This document shows, one piece after another, positions 1 through 7,222 of a DNA stretch of 9,237 nt. How positions within the stretch are numbered: the first letter of the stretch is position 1; every line of letters starts with the position of its first letter. This stretch comes from an uncultured Syntrophobacteraceae bacterium (GTDB lineage Bacteria; Desulfobacterota; Syntrophobacteria; Syntrophobacterales; Syntrophobacteraceae), in NCBI GenBank assembly GCA_937889795.1, contig CALBZH010000120.1, forward strand, positions 1 through 9,237. Direction: 5' to 3'. The position numbers and the translations under genes were made by a program. Under the pieces are notes generated by a model. The model ran no database searches, was not told the DNA's origin, and saw only the letters and a program-made list of their open reading frames with translations.

Positions 1-36
1 GATGCGAATCGCCGCCCCGGTTTTGTTGAGCAGCAT
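1..36 (-). CDS. Possible start of a further downstream gene (partial, 12 codons)
   Basis: Downstream of the fumarase beta stop, an ATG at 36 opens a frame that stays open to the window edge and reads MLLNKTGAAIRI. It begins 19 bases after the fumarase beta TAG, a spacing that would suit a third gene of the same operon. Against it, I see no Shine-Dalgarno sequence before the ATG (the preceding bases are pyrimidine-rich), and 12 residues are too few to recognise a family. It could equally be untranslated sequence. Confidence 0.22.
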   Translation of the reverse strand, partial: MLLNKTGAAIRI

Positions 37-55
37 GGTCAGGCGGAGAGGATGT

Positions 56-610
56 CTAACGGGCGTAGGTTTTGACGCCCTCGTCGTAGAGGTCACCGCC
101 CACCGTGTCATTGGCAACGATGACCGGGAAGTTCTTGACTTCCAGCCTGCGGATCGCTTCGGGACCCAGCTCAGGATAGGCAATGACTTCGGCCGTGAGA
201 ATCGACTTGGACATGAGTGCCCCGGCACCGCCAATGGCGGCGAAATAGACGGCCTTGTGAGTCGTCATGGCGTCTTTCACGGCCTGATTGCGAGCGCCCT
301 TGCCGATCATCCCCTTGAGGCCCAGGGAAATGAGCTTCGGCGCATAGGCATCCATTCGGTAACTGGTGGTTGGACCAGCGGCGCCAACTGCCTGGCCGGG
401 CTTCGGGGGGGATGGACCCACGTAGTAGATAACCTGCCCCTCGAGCTCGAAAGGAAGCTTTTCGCCAGCCTCGATGAGTTGAATCAAACGCTTATGGGCC
501 GCATCACGCGCCGTGTAGACAATGCCGTTCAAGAGAACTTGGTCGCCGATGCGAAGTTTTTCCACGTCTTCCACTTTCAGGGGCGTGGTCAAGCGGATCG
601 CCTCTTCCAT
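56..610 (-). CDS. fumB: Class I (Fe-S) fumarate hydratase, beta subunit (C-terminal domain protein)
   Basis: This is the 184-residue C-terminal-domain subunit of a two-chain, iron-sulfur, oxygen-sensitive fumarase that interconverts fumarate and (S)-malate in the cytoplasm. In E. coli FumA/FumB both parts are fused in one chain; here they are separate, as in many anaerobic bacteria and archaea. Visible family motifs are TARDAAHKR (residues 33-41, carrying the Arg-Asp pair and His of the active-site region), GPTTSYRMD (79-87) and GLKGMIGKG (97-105). The length is normal for the stand-alone subunit. The ATG at 610 has an AAGGGGA ribosome site six to seven bases upstream and begins 15 bases after the alpha-subunit stop, so the two are co-transcribed. 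The symbol fumB is used loosely here; it is not orthologous to the full-length E. coli gene. A tartrate dehydratase beta subunit is the main alternative, but the partner's sequence favours fumarase. Confidence 0.93.
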   Translation of the reverse strand: MEEAIRLTTPLKVEDVEKLRIGDQVLLNGIVYTARDAAHKRLIQLIEAGEKLPFELEGQVIYYVGPSPPKPGQAVGAAGPTTSYRMDAYAPKLISLGLKGMIGKGARNQAVKDAMTTHKAVYFAAIGGAGALMSKSILTAEVIAYPELGPEAIRRLEVKNFPVIVANDTVGGDLYDEGVKTYAR

Positions 611-625
611 GTCGCTTCCCCTTTC

Positions 626-1465
626 TCAAAGCTCGATTTCCTTGTGCCGTGCCGCATGGCACTGAATGTTCACACCCACCGGCAAGCTGGCAATATGACA
701 GGGCATCATCCTAATGTGCACGGCCAGGGAGGTGGTCCGCCCCCCGAGCCCCTGCGGGCCGATGCCCAGCCGGTTGATTTCCTCCAGCCAATCCTTCTCG
801 AGGGCCGCCAGCTCCGGATCGGGATTGACGCTTCCGAGCTCCCGCAGGAGGGCCTTCTTGGCGAGCAGGGCCGCAACCTCGAAGGTGCCCCCGATCCCCA
901 CGCCGATGATCGTGGGAGGACACGGGTTCGATCCCATCTCCTTCACGCGCTGGATGACATAGTCTTTGATCCCCTGAATGCCCACGGCCGGAGTCAGCAT
1001 CATGACCCGGCTCATGTTCTCACTGCCGCCGCCCTTGGGAGCCAGCGTGAGCTTGAAGACCTCACCCGGCACGAGCTCCACGTGGATGATGGCCGGCGTG
1101 TTGTCCCCCGTATTCTGTCTCGTGAACGGATGGCACACGCTCTTGCGCAGGTATCCTTCCTGATAGCCCTGCCGCACACCCTCCTCGATGGCATCTGTGA
1201 GCGACCCGCCCATGATGTGGACTTCCTGCCCGAGCTCGACGAACACCACCGCAAAGCCCGTGTCCTGGCACATGGGAATCTTCTCATCGCGGGAAATCTG
1301 GGCATTGACCATCAAGTGCTTCAGGATGTCGCGTCCGGTGGGGGATTCCTCCTTTTCGAGTGCTTGTTGGAAGGCGTCCAAGACGTCCTGCCCAAGCTCC
1401 GTGTTGGCACGGATGCACAGGTCCTTGACCGCTTGTGCGATCACGTCGACATGGATTTCTCTCAT
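626..1465 (-). CDS. fumA: Class I (Fe-S) fumarate hydratase, alpha subunit (N-terminal domain protein)
   Basis: This 279-residue protein is the [4Fe-4S]-binding half of the two-subunit fumarase. The cluster activates the substrate by direct coordination to one iron. Three cysteines fit the cluster ligands: Cys66 in PMCQDTG, Cys182 in [15 protein letters not shown] and Cys269 in NIQCHAARH. Other family signatures are the RQNTGDNTP loop (116-124) and the KGGGSENMS segment (144-152). Length and motif order are typical, with no truncation. The ATG at 1465 is chosen because [13 protein letters not shown] matches the usual N-terminus and an AAGGAG lies about 11 bases upstream. In an anaerobe with Hdr-linked hydrogenase the enzyme would work in the methylmalonyl-CoA/succinate-fumarate-malate route or a partial TCA cycle; this pathway placement is inference. 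Expression is probably from its own promoter near 1564-1592 rather than from the kinase operon. Confidence 0.94.
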   Translation of the reverse strand: MREIHVDVIAQAVKDLCIRANTELGQDVLDAFQQALEKEESPTGRDILKHLMVNAQISRDEKIPMCQDTGFAVVFVELGQEVHIMGGSLTDAIEEGVRQGYQEGYLRKSVCHPFTRQNTGDNTPAIIHVELVPGEVFKLTLAPKGGGSENMSRVMMLTPAVGIQGIKDYVIQRVKEMGSNPCPPTIIGVGIGGTFEVAALLAKKALLRELGSVNPDPELAALEKDWLEEINRLGIGPQGLGGRTTSLAVHIRMMPCHIASLPVGVNIQCHAARHKEIEL

Positions 1466-1563
1466 GATGGCTCATACTCCTTTCTATTCCGTTGATCGAG
1501 GCCGACATGCCGAGCGCGGCGCGCGGTGATGAGCGTTGCACAGGACCTCTCGTTCAGCTGCGG

Positions 1564-1592
1564 TCTTTACAATGTGTGAATCGGGCTGTCAA
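1564..1592 (-). promoter_or_regulatory. Candidate sigma-70-type promoter for the fumarase operon
   Basis: Reading the minus strand, a perfect -35 hexamer TTGACA lies at 1592-1587. It is followed after 15 bases by TGTAAA (1571-1566), or after 17 bases by TAAAGA (1569-1564), as a weak -10. Transcription would start near 1557, giving a leader of roughly 90 bases before the fumarase alpha ATG. The -35 is convincing; the -10 matches the consensus in only three or four positions, so this is a moderate call. It sits in the only intergenic gap larger than 50 bases in the window, which supports a promoter being there. Confidence 0.45.
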
Positions 1593-1593
1593 A

Positions 1594-1603
1594 CCAATAT
1601 TGG
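1594..1603. promoter_or_regulatory. Perfect 10-bp palindrome CCAATATTGG next to the -35 box (possible operator)
   Basis: CCAATATTGG is an exact inverted repeat, one base upstream of the TTGACA at 1592-1587. A dimeric regulator bound here would touch the RNA polymerase site, so an operator or activator site for the fumarase genes is plausible. There is no poly-T tract beside it, and the arms are too short and AT-rich for a terminator. A 10-base palindrome can occur by chance in several kilobases, so the functional reading is inference. Confidence 0.3.
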
Positions 1604-1671
1604 CCGTGGATGCGTGTAGAGTGCCGGATCGAAAATTGACGGCGAGGAGACGGGAAAGGGGCTGTAGGGGG

Positions 1672-4600
1672 TCACGCTTCTTGCCGCGAATCCAGCGCCT
1701 TTCGAACGGCTTTCAGCAGGTCGGATATGATGACCGGCTTGAGAAGGCAATCATGAATCCCTGACTCCTTCGCCTTTTCCCAGGCAGCATCCTCGGTAAA
1801 ACCGGTTATCAGCAGGATCGGCATGTCCCTGCGCAGCTGCCTGATTCCGTGCGCTAGCTCCAGCCCGGTCAGATGCGGCATGGTGAGGTCGGTGATGACG
1901 AGATCGAATTGCTGGGAGTGGCTGCGGAAAGATTCCAACGCCTCCCTGCTGCCATTGAAAGCGGTCACACAATACCCAAACTGCTCCAACGCCAGGGTCG
2001 TGAAATCAGTCAGCTGCCTTTCATCATCAACCAACAGGATCCGTTCGCTTCCCGACAGGGAGCACGTTTCCTCCGCGGCTTCCTGGGCCGCGACGGCGGC
2101 ATGGCGAGGAAAGTAAACCTGAAAGGTCGTTCCCTTGCCGAGGCTGCTTTCCACCCCAATCGCCCCTCCCAGGCTTTTCACGATGCCGTGTACCACCGAC
2201 AGTCCCAGACCGGTTCCTTTTCCAGGCTGCTTGGTGGTGAAGAAGGGGTCAAAAATGCGCTCCAGGACAGCAGGCGTCATGCCATAGCCGGTATCGCTCA
2301 CCGTGGTCCGAATGTAGCTCCCCACCTTCAGGTCGGGATGACTGTCAGCCATACGGCTGTCGATTTGGACCGACTCGACCTTAATCTCCAGGACACCCCG
2401 TTGGCCTTCCATGGATTGATACGCATTGGTGCAGAGATTGAGCAGCACCTGGTGGATTTGAACGGGATCCGCCATGACGATTGCGCCCGGGGCATCAAGG
2501 AATGATTGGATTTCGACCGTGGACGGGATACTCGCCCTCAGAAACCGGAGAACCTCCTCGATGATCATGCAAATCTCGACCGGCTTTCTCATTTGCTCGG
2601 TTTGGCGGCTGAAGGTCAAAATCTGATTCACCAATTGCTTAGCCCGCTCCCCTGCCCTAAGGATTTCATTGAGGTGGGAGAGCGTCTGCCCCTGTTGCGG
2701 AGCTTTGTGCAAATGCATGTAGACCAGCTCCGCATAGCCGATCATGGCCGAAAGGATGTTGTTGAAATCGTGCGCGATGCCGCCGGCAAGCGTGCCGATC
2801 GCTTCCATCTTAAGCGCCTGGTTCAGCTGCATCTCCAGCTTCCGGCGCATCTCCTCTCCCTGTTTGCGCTCGGTAATGTCGAAGATGAATCCGCTCACAT
2901 ACTCAACCTGGCCGCTCTCGCCACAAACGATGCGGCCCCTGCCCTGGACCCAAAGGATCTTCTCGTCTCGAGTCACGATGCGATATTCGCGGACGTAAGA
3001 CCGGTCTCCTTTCAGCGCCCGCTGAAACGCACCGCGATAGTCCTCGATATCCTCCGAAAAAATGATGTCGGTCCATTTGAGGCGGCCGGAATTGAAATCC
3101 TCAAATGCGTAGCCAGTCAGAGCCTCAATCTTCTCATCGAAGAATTCGATGACACCGTCGGCATAGCCTTTGAACGTAATGGCGGGAATGGTTCCAATGA
3201 GGAGCCGATACTTTTCTTCGCTGACGCGGAGCGCTTCTTCGGCATTTCTTCTCTGAAGAATGCTCCACAGGTCGGACATGAGCAGGGTAAGCTGCCGCAC
3301 GTCGGATTCACCATAGTCGCTGGGCTTGTTCCCCACCCCCACGAGGATGACGATACGATCGCCATCGAAAACAGGGACGTTCATGTGTCGTTGAACGCTG
3401 ACATGGCCCTCGGGATAGCCCTTCTTCCAAACGCTCGCGGCACTGTAATCATTGGTGATAACGGGTTGGCGTTGGCGCAAAGCCTCGCCCCATAGGCCGG
3501 TGTCGGCAACCGTGAAATCATGCGTCAGGCCGACAACACCGCACTGCTCCACGGCACTCTTCGACCAGGCATGCATGGTAAGGACGCTCTCATCCGCGTT
3601 CAGGAGCGCAAAGTAGCCAACCTTGCTCCCGGTCAAGCGGGTCCCTTCCTCGATGGCGAACTCGCAAATCTCATGAAGGGGTGCCTTGGTCATTTGGTTC
3701 AAGCGGAGCAGCGTCTTCAGCCGCATCTCGTTGAGCTTGAGCTCTTCTTCGGCGTGCTTACGCTCGGTAATGTCCTGGATAACCGCCTGCTTGGACATGC
3801 TGCCGTCGGGGTGAGCAATGGGCACATAGACCACATCGTACCAGCGATTGTCTTTGGGGCTCCGCAATTCTCTCCGAACTGTCTCCCCGCCAAACACGCG
3901 CTCGTTCTCGCACCAGGGACAGACGTTTTCCAGGTCATACAGCACTTTGTGGCATTTCTCCCCGACGGGGTTGCGCCCGATGCGCTGCGCCAGCTTGTCG
4001 TTCATGAATTCAAGGCGGTAATCCTGGGAGCAGATGTAGATGAAGCCATCGAATGCGGAGACGATGGCTCGGTAGCGGGACTCGCTGTCTCGAAGGGCCT
4101 GCTCGGTTTCTCTTCGGGCCGTTATGTCGAGCGCGGTGAACACAACCCCCGCGGAAAGGTCGGCAGGATCGATGGGAGAAGTGCTGAAGAAGACATCGAT
4201 CAGCTCACCGTCTTTCCGCTGCCAACGGGTGACGGTGGCCCCACTTCCCGTGATGCTCAAGGAATCATAGCAAACTCTTCCAACTCGGGCATATTCCTCA
4301 TCGGTGACATACAGCAAACGCACGGTCTGCTGGCGCAGCTCCTCGTTGCGATAGCCGACCATTCGGGTGAAGTGATCGTTCGTCAGAGCAAGGACACGGT
4401 TGTAGGTAACCCCAATGCCAATGGGGGCCGACCGAAAGATGCTCTTCAGAAGCCCCTCGCTTTGCTTCAGTGCTTGCTCGGCGTGCTTCTGGTCCGTGAT
4501 GTCGTGAATCACTCCGCTGATATGATCGATTCGGCCCTCGGGTGATCTGAAAATCTGCCCGCGGACCTGTACCCACAGCGTCTCCCCATTGGCTTTGTAC

Positions 4601-5490
4601 AACCGGTACTCATCCTCGTAGGATTGCGTGGTCTTGAGCCCCTTGAGGACACTTTGCTTCATCTTTTCGACGTCTTCCGGCACCACCAGGTCAGTCCACC
4701 TGAGAAGGCGCCGGTCAAATTGCTCCTTGGGATACCCGGTCAGCTGCTCAATCTTGCGATCGTAGAAATCCACACTCCAATCCGAATATCCCCGGAACAC
4801 CACCTCGGGAATCTGGTTCACGATGAGCCGGTACTTGGATTCACTTTCCTTGAGCGCTGCTTCGGCACGAAATCTTTCGGACATCTGCAGGGAGATGTTT
4901 TCGATCGTCGCGTTGGTAATCTTCTTGAGCAAGTCCAGGAGCTCGACCGACGACCGGCCCGCAACGCGCGCGGCAAGGTCTCCAGTCGACACCCGGTGCA
5001 GGACATCGAAGTGCTCGGCCAGTCCGATGGCAAACTCATGGGAGAGGTCGACGATTTCCCCAAGGTTTTCCGCCGTCACGTTCACCATGTGCTTGAGCTT
5101 CGTGATGACTTCAAGGCTCGAGTCTTCGCCGATCCGAACGGAGGGATTCCCGGAAGCAATGGCATTCAGAGCTTCAAAGACCTCTGAGAGCCCAATGGCC
5201 ATCTCCAGGGTGGTCGATTCCAGCTCTCGGTCGCGTGCCTCGACGGTCTCCCTGAGCCCCTTCAACTGCGTGCTGATCTGCATGCAGGTTTCTTTCAGGG
5301 CCTCCTGGTCGACATTCTCGTGAAAGTACCGGCACTCGAGACATTGCTCGAGCTTTCCCAAACCACTCGAGGATTCCTCCTCCCGACAGAGGGTCCCCGG
5401 AATCAACCAGCACTTGTCGCGACTCCCGAAAGCAGGGCAGTCTTTTCGGGTACAGTTGAAGAGCTCAAAGCACGCGCCTCTCTCCGCCAT
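1672..5490 (-). CDS. Large soluble hybrid sensor histidine kinase (Cys-rich N-terminus, HAMP-like x2, PAS x4, GAF, HisKA, HATPase, receiver)
   Basis: The 1272-residue protein has no hydrophobic membrane segment and should be cytoplasmic. Domains in order: a Cys-rich module at 7-53 (C-x8-C-x4-CPAFG, CW, GTLC, CLEC); coiled coil about 60-95; two HAMP-like repeats near 95-146 and 155-206; PAS1 219-332; PAS2 345-458; PAS3 471-575 with a CPWC motif at 524-527; GAF about 601-748; PAS4 760-873; HisKA with phospho-acceptor His907 in AGGIAHDFNN; HATPase with N-box Asn1022, DTGYGM 1066-1071, FDPFFTTK 1080-1087 and GKGTGLGLS; receiver with Asp1155/Asp1156, phospho-acceptor Asp1201, Thr1229 and Lys1251. 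All catalytic residues are intact. The frame is open upstream to 5625, but that stretch overlaps tusA. The ATG at 5490 (MAERGACFELFNC) has GGGGAGG about ten bases upstream and begins the recognisable Cys-rich module. It lies 16 bases after the tusA stop, suggesting co-transcription with the hydrogenase genes. There is no DNA-binding output domain, so signalling must pass from the receiver to an unknown partner. The signal is unknown; redox or metal state is an inference from the cysteines. Confidence 0.93.
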   Translation of the reverse strand: MAERGACFELFNCTRKDCPAFGSRDKCWLIPGTLCREEESSSGLGKLEQCLECRYFHENVDQEALKETCMQISTQLKGLRETVEARDRELESTTLEMAIGLSEVFEALNAIASGNPSVRIGEDSSLEVITKLKHMVNVTAENLGEIVDLSHEFAIGLAEHFDVLHRVSTGDLAARVAGRSSVELLDLLKKITNATIENISLQMSERFRAEAALKESESKYRLIVNQIPEVVFRGYSDWSVDFYDRKIEQLTGYPKEQFDRRLLRWTDLVVPEDVEKMKQSVLKGLKTTQSYEDEYRLYKANGETLWVQVRGQIFRSPEGRIDHISGVIHDITDQKHAEQALKQSEGLLKSIFRSAPIGIGVTYNRVLALTNDHFTRMVGYRNEELRQQTVRLLYVTDEEYARVGRVCYDSLSITGSGATVTRWQRKDGELIDVFFSTSPIDPADLSAGVVFTALDITARRETEQALRDSESRYRAIVSAFDGFIYICSQDYRLEFMNDKLAQRIGRNPVGEKCHKVLYDLENVCPWCENERVFGGETVRRELRSPKDNRWYDVVYVPIAHPDGSMSKQAVIQDITERKHAEEELKLNEMRLKTLLRLNQMTKAPLHEICEFAIEEGTRLTGSKVGYFALLNADESVLTMHAWSKSAVEQCGVVGLTHDFTVADTGLWGEALRQRQPVITNDYSAASVWKKGYPEGHVSVQRHMNVPVFDGDRIVILVGVGNKPSDYGESDVRQLTLLMSDLWSILQRRNAEEALRVSEEKYRLLIGTIPAITFKGYADGVIEFFDEKIEALTGYAFEDFNSGRLKWTDIIFSEDIEDYRGAFQRALKGDRSYVREYRIVTRDEKILWVQGRGRIVCGESGQVEYVSGFIFDITERKQGEEMRRKLEMQLNQALKMEAIGTLAGGIAHDFNNILSAMIGYAELVYMHLHKAPQQGQTLSHLNEILRAGERAKQLVNQILTFSRQTEQMRKPVEICMIIEEVLRFLRASIPSTVEIQSFLDAPGAIVMADPVQIHQVLLNLCTNAYQSMEGQRGVLEIKVESVQIDSRMADSHPDLKVGSYIRTTVSDTGYGMTPAVLERIFDPFFTTKQPGKGTGLGLSVVHGIVKSLGGAIGVESSLGKGTTFQVYFPRHAAVAAQEAAEETCSLSGSERILLVDDERQLTDFTTLALEQFGYCVTAFNGSREALESFRSHSQQFDLVITDLTMPHLTGLELAHGIRQLRRDMPILLITGFTEDAAWEKAKESGIHDCLLKPVIISDLLKAVRKALDSRQEA

Positions 5491-5506
5491 GGAAATGCAA
5501 CCTCCC

Positions 5507-5731
5507 CTAAAACAGGATCTGAATCCTCTTACAATCTTGACCTTCATGCTGGACCGAAAGCAAGACTTTGTGGAGGCGCTCACACCACGTTCGAATGTCC
5601 TTCTCGAACGTCGGACAGTCTCCAAGCACTTCCAAAATGTCCCCCGGTTTCATGTCAGGCGCCCTGACGGCAACTTTCAACACAGGTTGTGGACATTTCA
5701 TCCCAAGGGTATCCAAGATCACCACGGCCAT
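5507..5731 (-). CDS. tusA: TusA-family sulfurtransferase-like protein
   Basis: This 74-residue protein has the SirA/TusA fold signature LDTLGMKCPQPVLKV (residues 7-21). In characterised TusA proteins the CPxP cysteine (Cys13 here) carries a persulfide that is passed to tRNA thiolation, molybdenum-cofactor or sulfur-oxidation enzymes. The centre, DCPTFEKDIRTWCE (38-51), adds Cys39 and Cys50, and Cys67 lies near the end. The C-terminal RIQILF matches the RIQ-x-x-F ending I recall from TusA-like proteins of anaerobes. Length is normal. The ATG at 5731 is preceded by AAGGAG about ten bases away. It sits 28 bases after mvhA and 16 bases before the kinase, so it belongs to the hydrogenase transcription unit. 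Whether it performs tRNA thiolation (true TusA) or delivers sulfur or persulfide to the Hdr-type complex cannot be told from sequence. The symbol is a family label, not proven orthology. Confidence 0.88.
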   Translation of the reverse strand: MAVVILDTLGMKCPQPVLKVAVRAPDMKPGDILEVLGDCPTFEKDIRTWCERLHKVLLSVQHEGQDCKRIQILF

Positions 5732-5751
5732 CGTCTAGGCTCTCCTTCTCA

Positions 5752-5767
5752 GCCGCTGCTCAGCGGC
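5752..5767 (-). other. Short GC-rich hairpin across the mvhA stop codon, before the tusA ribosome site
   Basis: On the minus strand GCCGCTGAGCAGCGGC is a perfect inverted repeat: a six-base stem with loop GAGC, formally seven paired bases around two. It contains the mvhA TGA stop (5762-5760) and ends a few bases before the AAGGAG of tusA. There is no following U-run, so it is not a standard intrinsic terminator. It could protect the hydrogenase mRNA from 3' decay or tune tusA translation; both are inference. Confidence 0.35.
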
Positions 5768-7220
5768 GGATGGTCTTAATCAACCGTTTCTCATGGTCAT
5801 AGATGTGGATGGGCATGGAGCTGCCCTCGCCCGCAGCATGAACCGCGCAAGCCAGGCAAGGGTCATAAGCCCTAAAGGCCATCTCCACCCCGTTAGTCAG
5901 TCCCTCGCTGACTTCTCCTGCTCGGATATACTTGCGGGCCGCCCGGGTAATCGAGTGCGACAGTGCGGCCAGGTTGTTTTGAGTAGCTACGAGGAGGTTC
6001 AATGCGCGGATCACCCCCCTTTCGTCGCTCCAGTAATGATGAATCAGGGTACCTCGAGGCGCTTCGCATGCCCCGACCCCTTCGTCACGGATCCCGTCGG
6101 TAAGATTTCTGACATGAGAATCCGTGAGCGCCGTCCTGCCCGCGATCGCCAGCATCCTCTCCCCGGCATGGAGAAGCTCGATCAACCGGGCCCAGTGATA
6201 CGCATAGAGATTGTGAGCGGGCTTCCCCCCCAGATAGTCGAACATCCGTTCAGACTCTCGTTGAGCCAGCGGGGTCGAAAGACCGTCGGCCACGTTCAAT
6301 CGAGCCAAAGGGCCGACTCGGTACACAATCCGGTCCCTCCCCGAAGCCTCCGACTGGGCTCCGGGCGTCTTGAAATACAATGGCTTTCCATAGCTCTCGG
6401 GAGTGACGGTCTCCGTCAGGTAGCGCTGGTAGTCCTGGGGAGAGAATCGAACGGCTTCATTCCCCTCCGTGTCCACTACGCGAAGGTCGCCTTGGCAAAA
6501 GCTTAGCCTGCCGTGCGCATCTACTGTCCCCAGGTAATAAGTGGGATCGGAAAAAACGGGATCAAAGATGAGATCCGAAAAGCGCCGATCCCGCAAAACC
6601 AGCTCCATGAAGAGATCCAACGTCTTGCGGGCGAGCACCACCGCTTCCACCGCAACGGCCCGAATCTGCTCGCGATCCTCCTGCCTCACGGACCGTGCCA
6701 CCCCTCCCGGAAGTCCATAGACAGGGAAGAGTGAGCTCCCCCCAAGCAGGTCATGGATGCCGCGCACCCTCCTTCGGAGGGTCATGAGGTGGCGACCGTG
6801 CTCGCTCCCAATCCGCTCGAGCACTCCAAAGAGGTTGCGTTCCTCTTTTGGCGCCGAGTCGCGCACCAGAAAGTCAGGCCCCCCCAGGAAGTAAAAATGG
6901 AGGCAGTGGTCTTCGACGATGAACGCGCAATAGAGCAGCTCCCGAATCAGAAGGGCCGCTTCGGGAGGGTCGACCTGGAAAAGATCGTCCAGCGCTTGGA
7001 CAGAGGCAGTATGATGGGCGGTCGGGCACACGCCGCAAATCTTCTGAATGAGCCGCGGCATCTCTTCGGCGGCGCGCCCTCGGCAGAACCGTTCGAACCC
7101 GCGCAAGTCCGGTGTCTGCAAGGTGGCGCGGTCCACTTCGCCCGCATCATCGAGCAGGATCTCGATTCGACCGTGTCCTTCCAAGCGCGTGATCGGATCG
7201 ATGGTGACTCGCCGGCCCAT
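5760..7220 (-). CDS. mvhA: [NiFe] hydrogenase large (catalytic) subunit, F420-non-reducing/MvhA type (group 3c)
   Basis: The 486-residue catalytic subunit binds the Ni-Fe(CN)2CO centre and splits or forms H2. N-terminal RLEGHG (12-17) holds the conserved Glu14. The L1 motif KICGVCPTAHH gives nickel ligands Cys62 and Cys65, and the L2 motif DPCLACAVH gives Cys455 and Cys458 and ends at His461. Maturation proteases cut after this histidine in the family, so the last 25 residues (to KTIRR) should be removed. EAPRGTL at 386-392 is also typical. The gene overlaps mvhG: the sequence TGATGATG contains the mvhG stop and two in-frame ATGs at 7223 and 7220. I prefer 7220 because GAGGAG then sits seven bases upstream; the alternative adds one Met. 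An open frame extends upstream to 7520 but is only mvhG in another frame. Context (MvhD, MvhG, HdrA) places it in group 3c rather than the F420-reducing or bidirectional NAD types. There are no transmembrane segments; it is cytoplasmic. Confidence 0.95.
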   Translation of the reverse strand: MGRRVTIDPITRLEGHGRIEILLDDAGEVDRATLQTPDLRGFERFCRGRAAEEMPRLIQKICGVCPTAHHTASVQALDDLFQVDPPEAALLIRELLYCAFIVEDHCLHFYFLGGPDFLVRDSAPKEERNLFGVLERIGSEHGRHLMTLRRRVRGIHDLLGGSSLFPVYGLPGGVARSVRQEDREQIRAVAVEAVVLARKTLDLFMELVLRDRRFSDLIFDPVFSDPTYYLGTVDAHGRLSFCQGDLRVVDTEGNEAVRFSPQDYQRYLTETVTPESYGKPLYFKTPGAQSEASGRDRIVYRVGPLARLNVADGLSTPLAQRESERMFDYLGGKPAHNLYAYHWARLIELLHAGERMLAIAGRTALTDSHVRNLTDGIRDEGVGACEAPRGTLIHHYWSDERGVIRALNLLVATQNNLAALSHSITRAARKYIRAGEVSEGLTNGVEMAFRAYDPCLACAVHAAGEGSSMPIHIYDHEKRLIKTIRR

Positions 7221-7222
7221 CA

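Noticed and set aside
2..1495. A 497-codon plus-strand open frame opposite the fumarase genes
   Set aside because: It lies antisense to two clear fumarase subunits with intact motifs. Its translation is rich in His, Arg, Asp and Gly with no recognisable domain, as expected for the reverse frame of a GC-rich gene. No ribosome site supports its start.
1284..1541. A small minus-strand open frame starting with MSASINGIERS or its 85-residue longer form
   Set aside because: It overlaps the fumarase alpha start in a different frame. The fumarase reading has conserved residues, and this one has none.
1593..1671. A terminator after the kinase gene
   Set aside because: I looked for a GC-rich stem followed by a T-run on the minus strand and found only four-base stems and the AT-centred palindrome; no intrinsic terminator can be supported.
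2506..4545. Long plus-strand open frames (2506-3495, 3520-4545) opposite the kinase
   Set aside because: They are antisense to conserved PAS, GAF and HisKA coding sequence and show no family motif; they are codon-bias shadows.
5491..5625. A 45-residue N-terminal extension of the kinase
   Set aside because: It overlaps tusA in another frame, is Arg/Ser-rich without domain character, and the ATG at 5490 has a strong ribosome site and starts the Cys-rich module.
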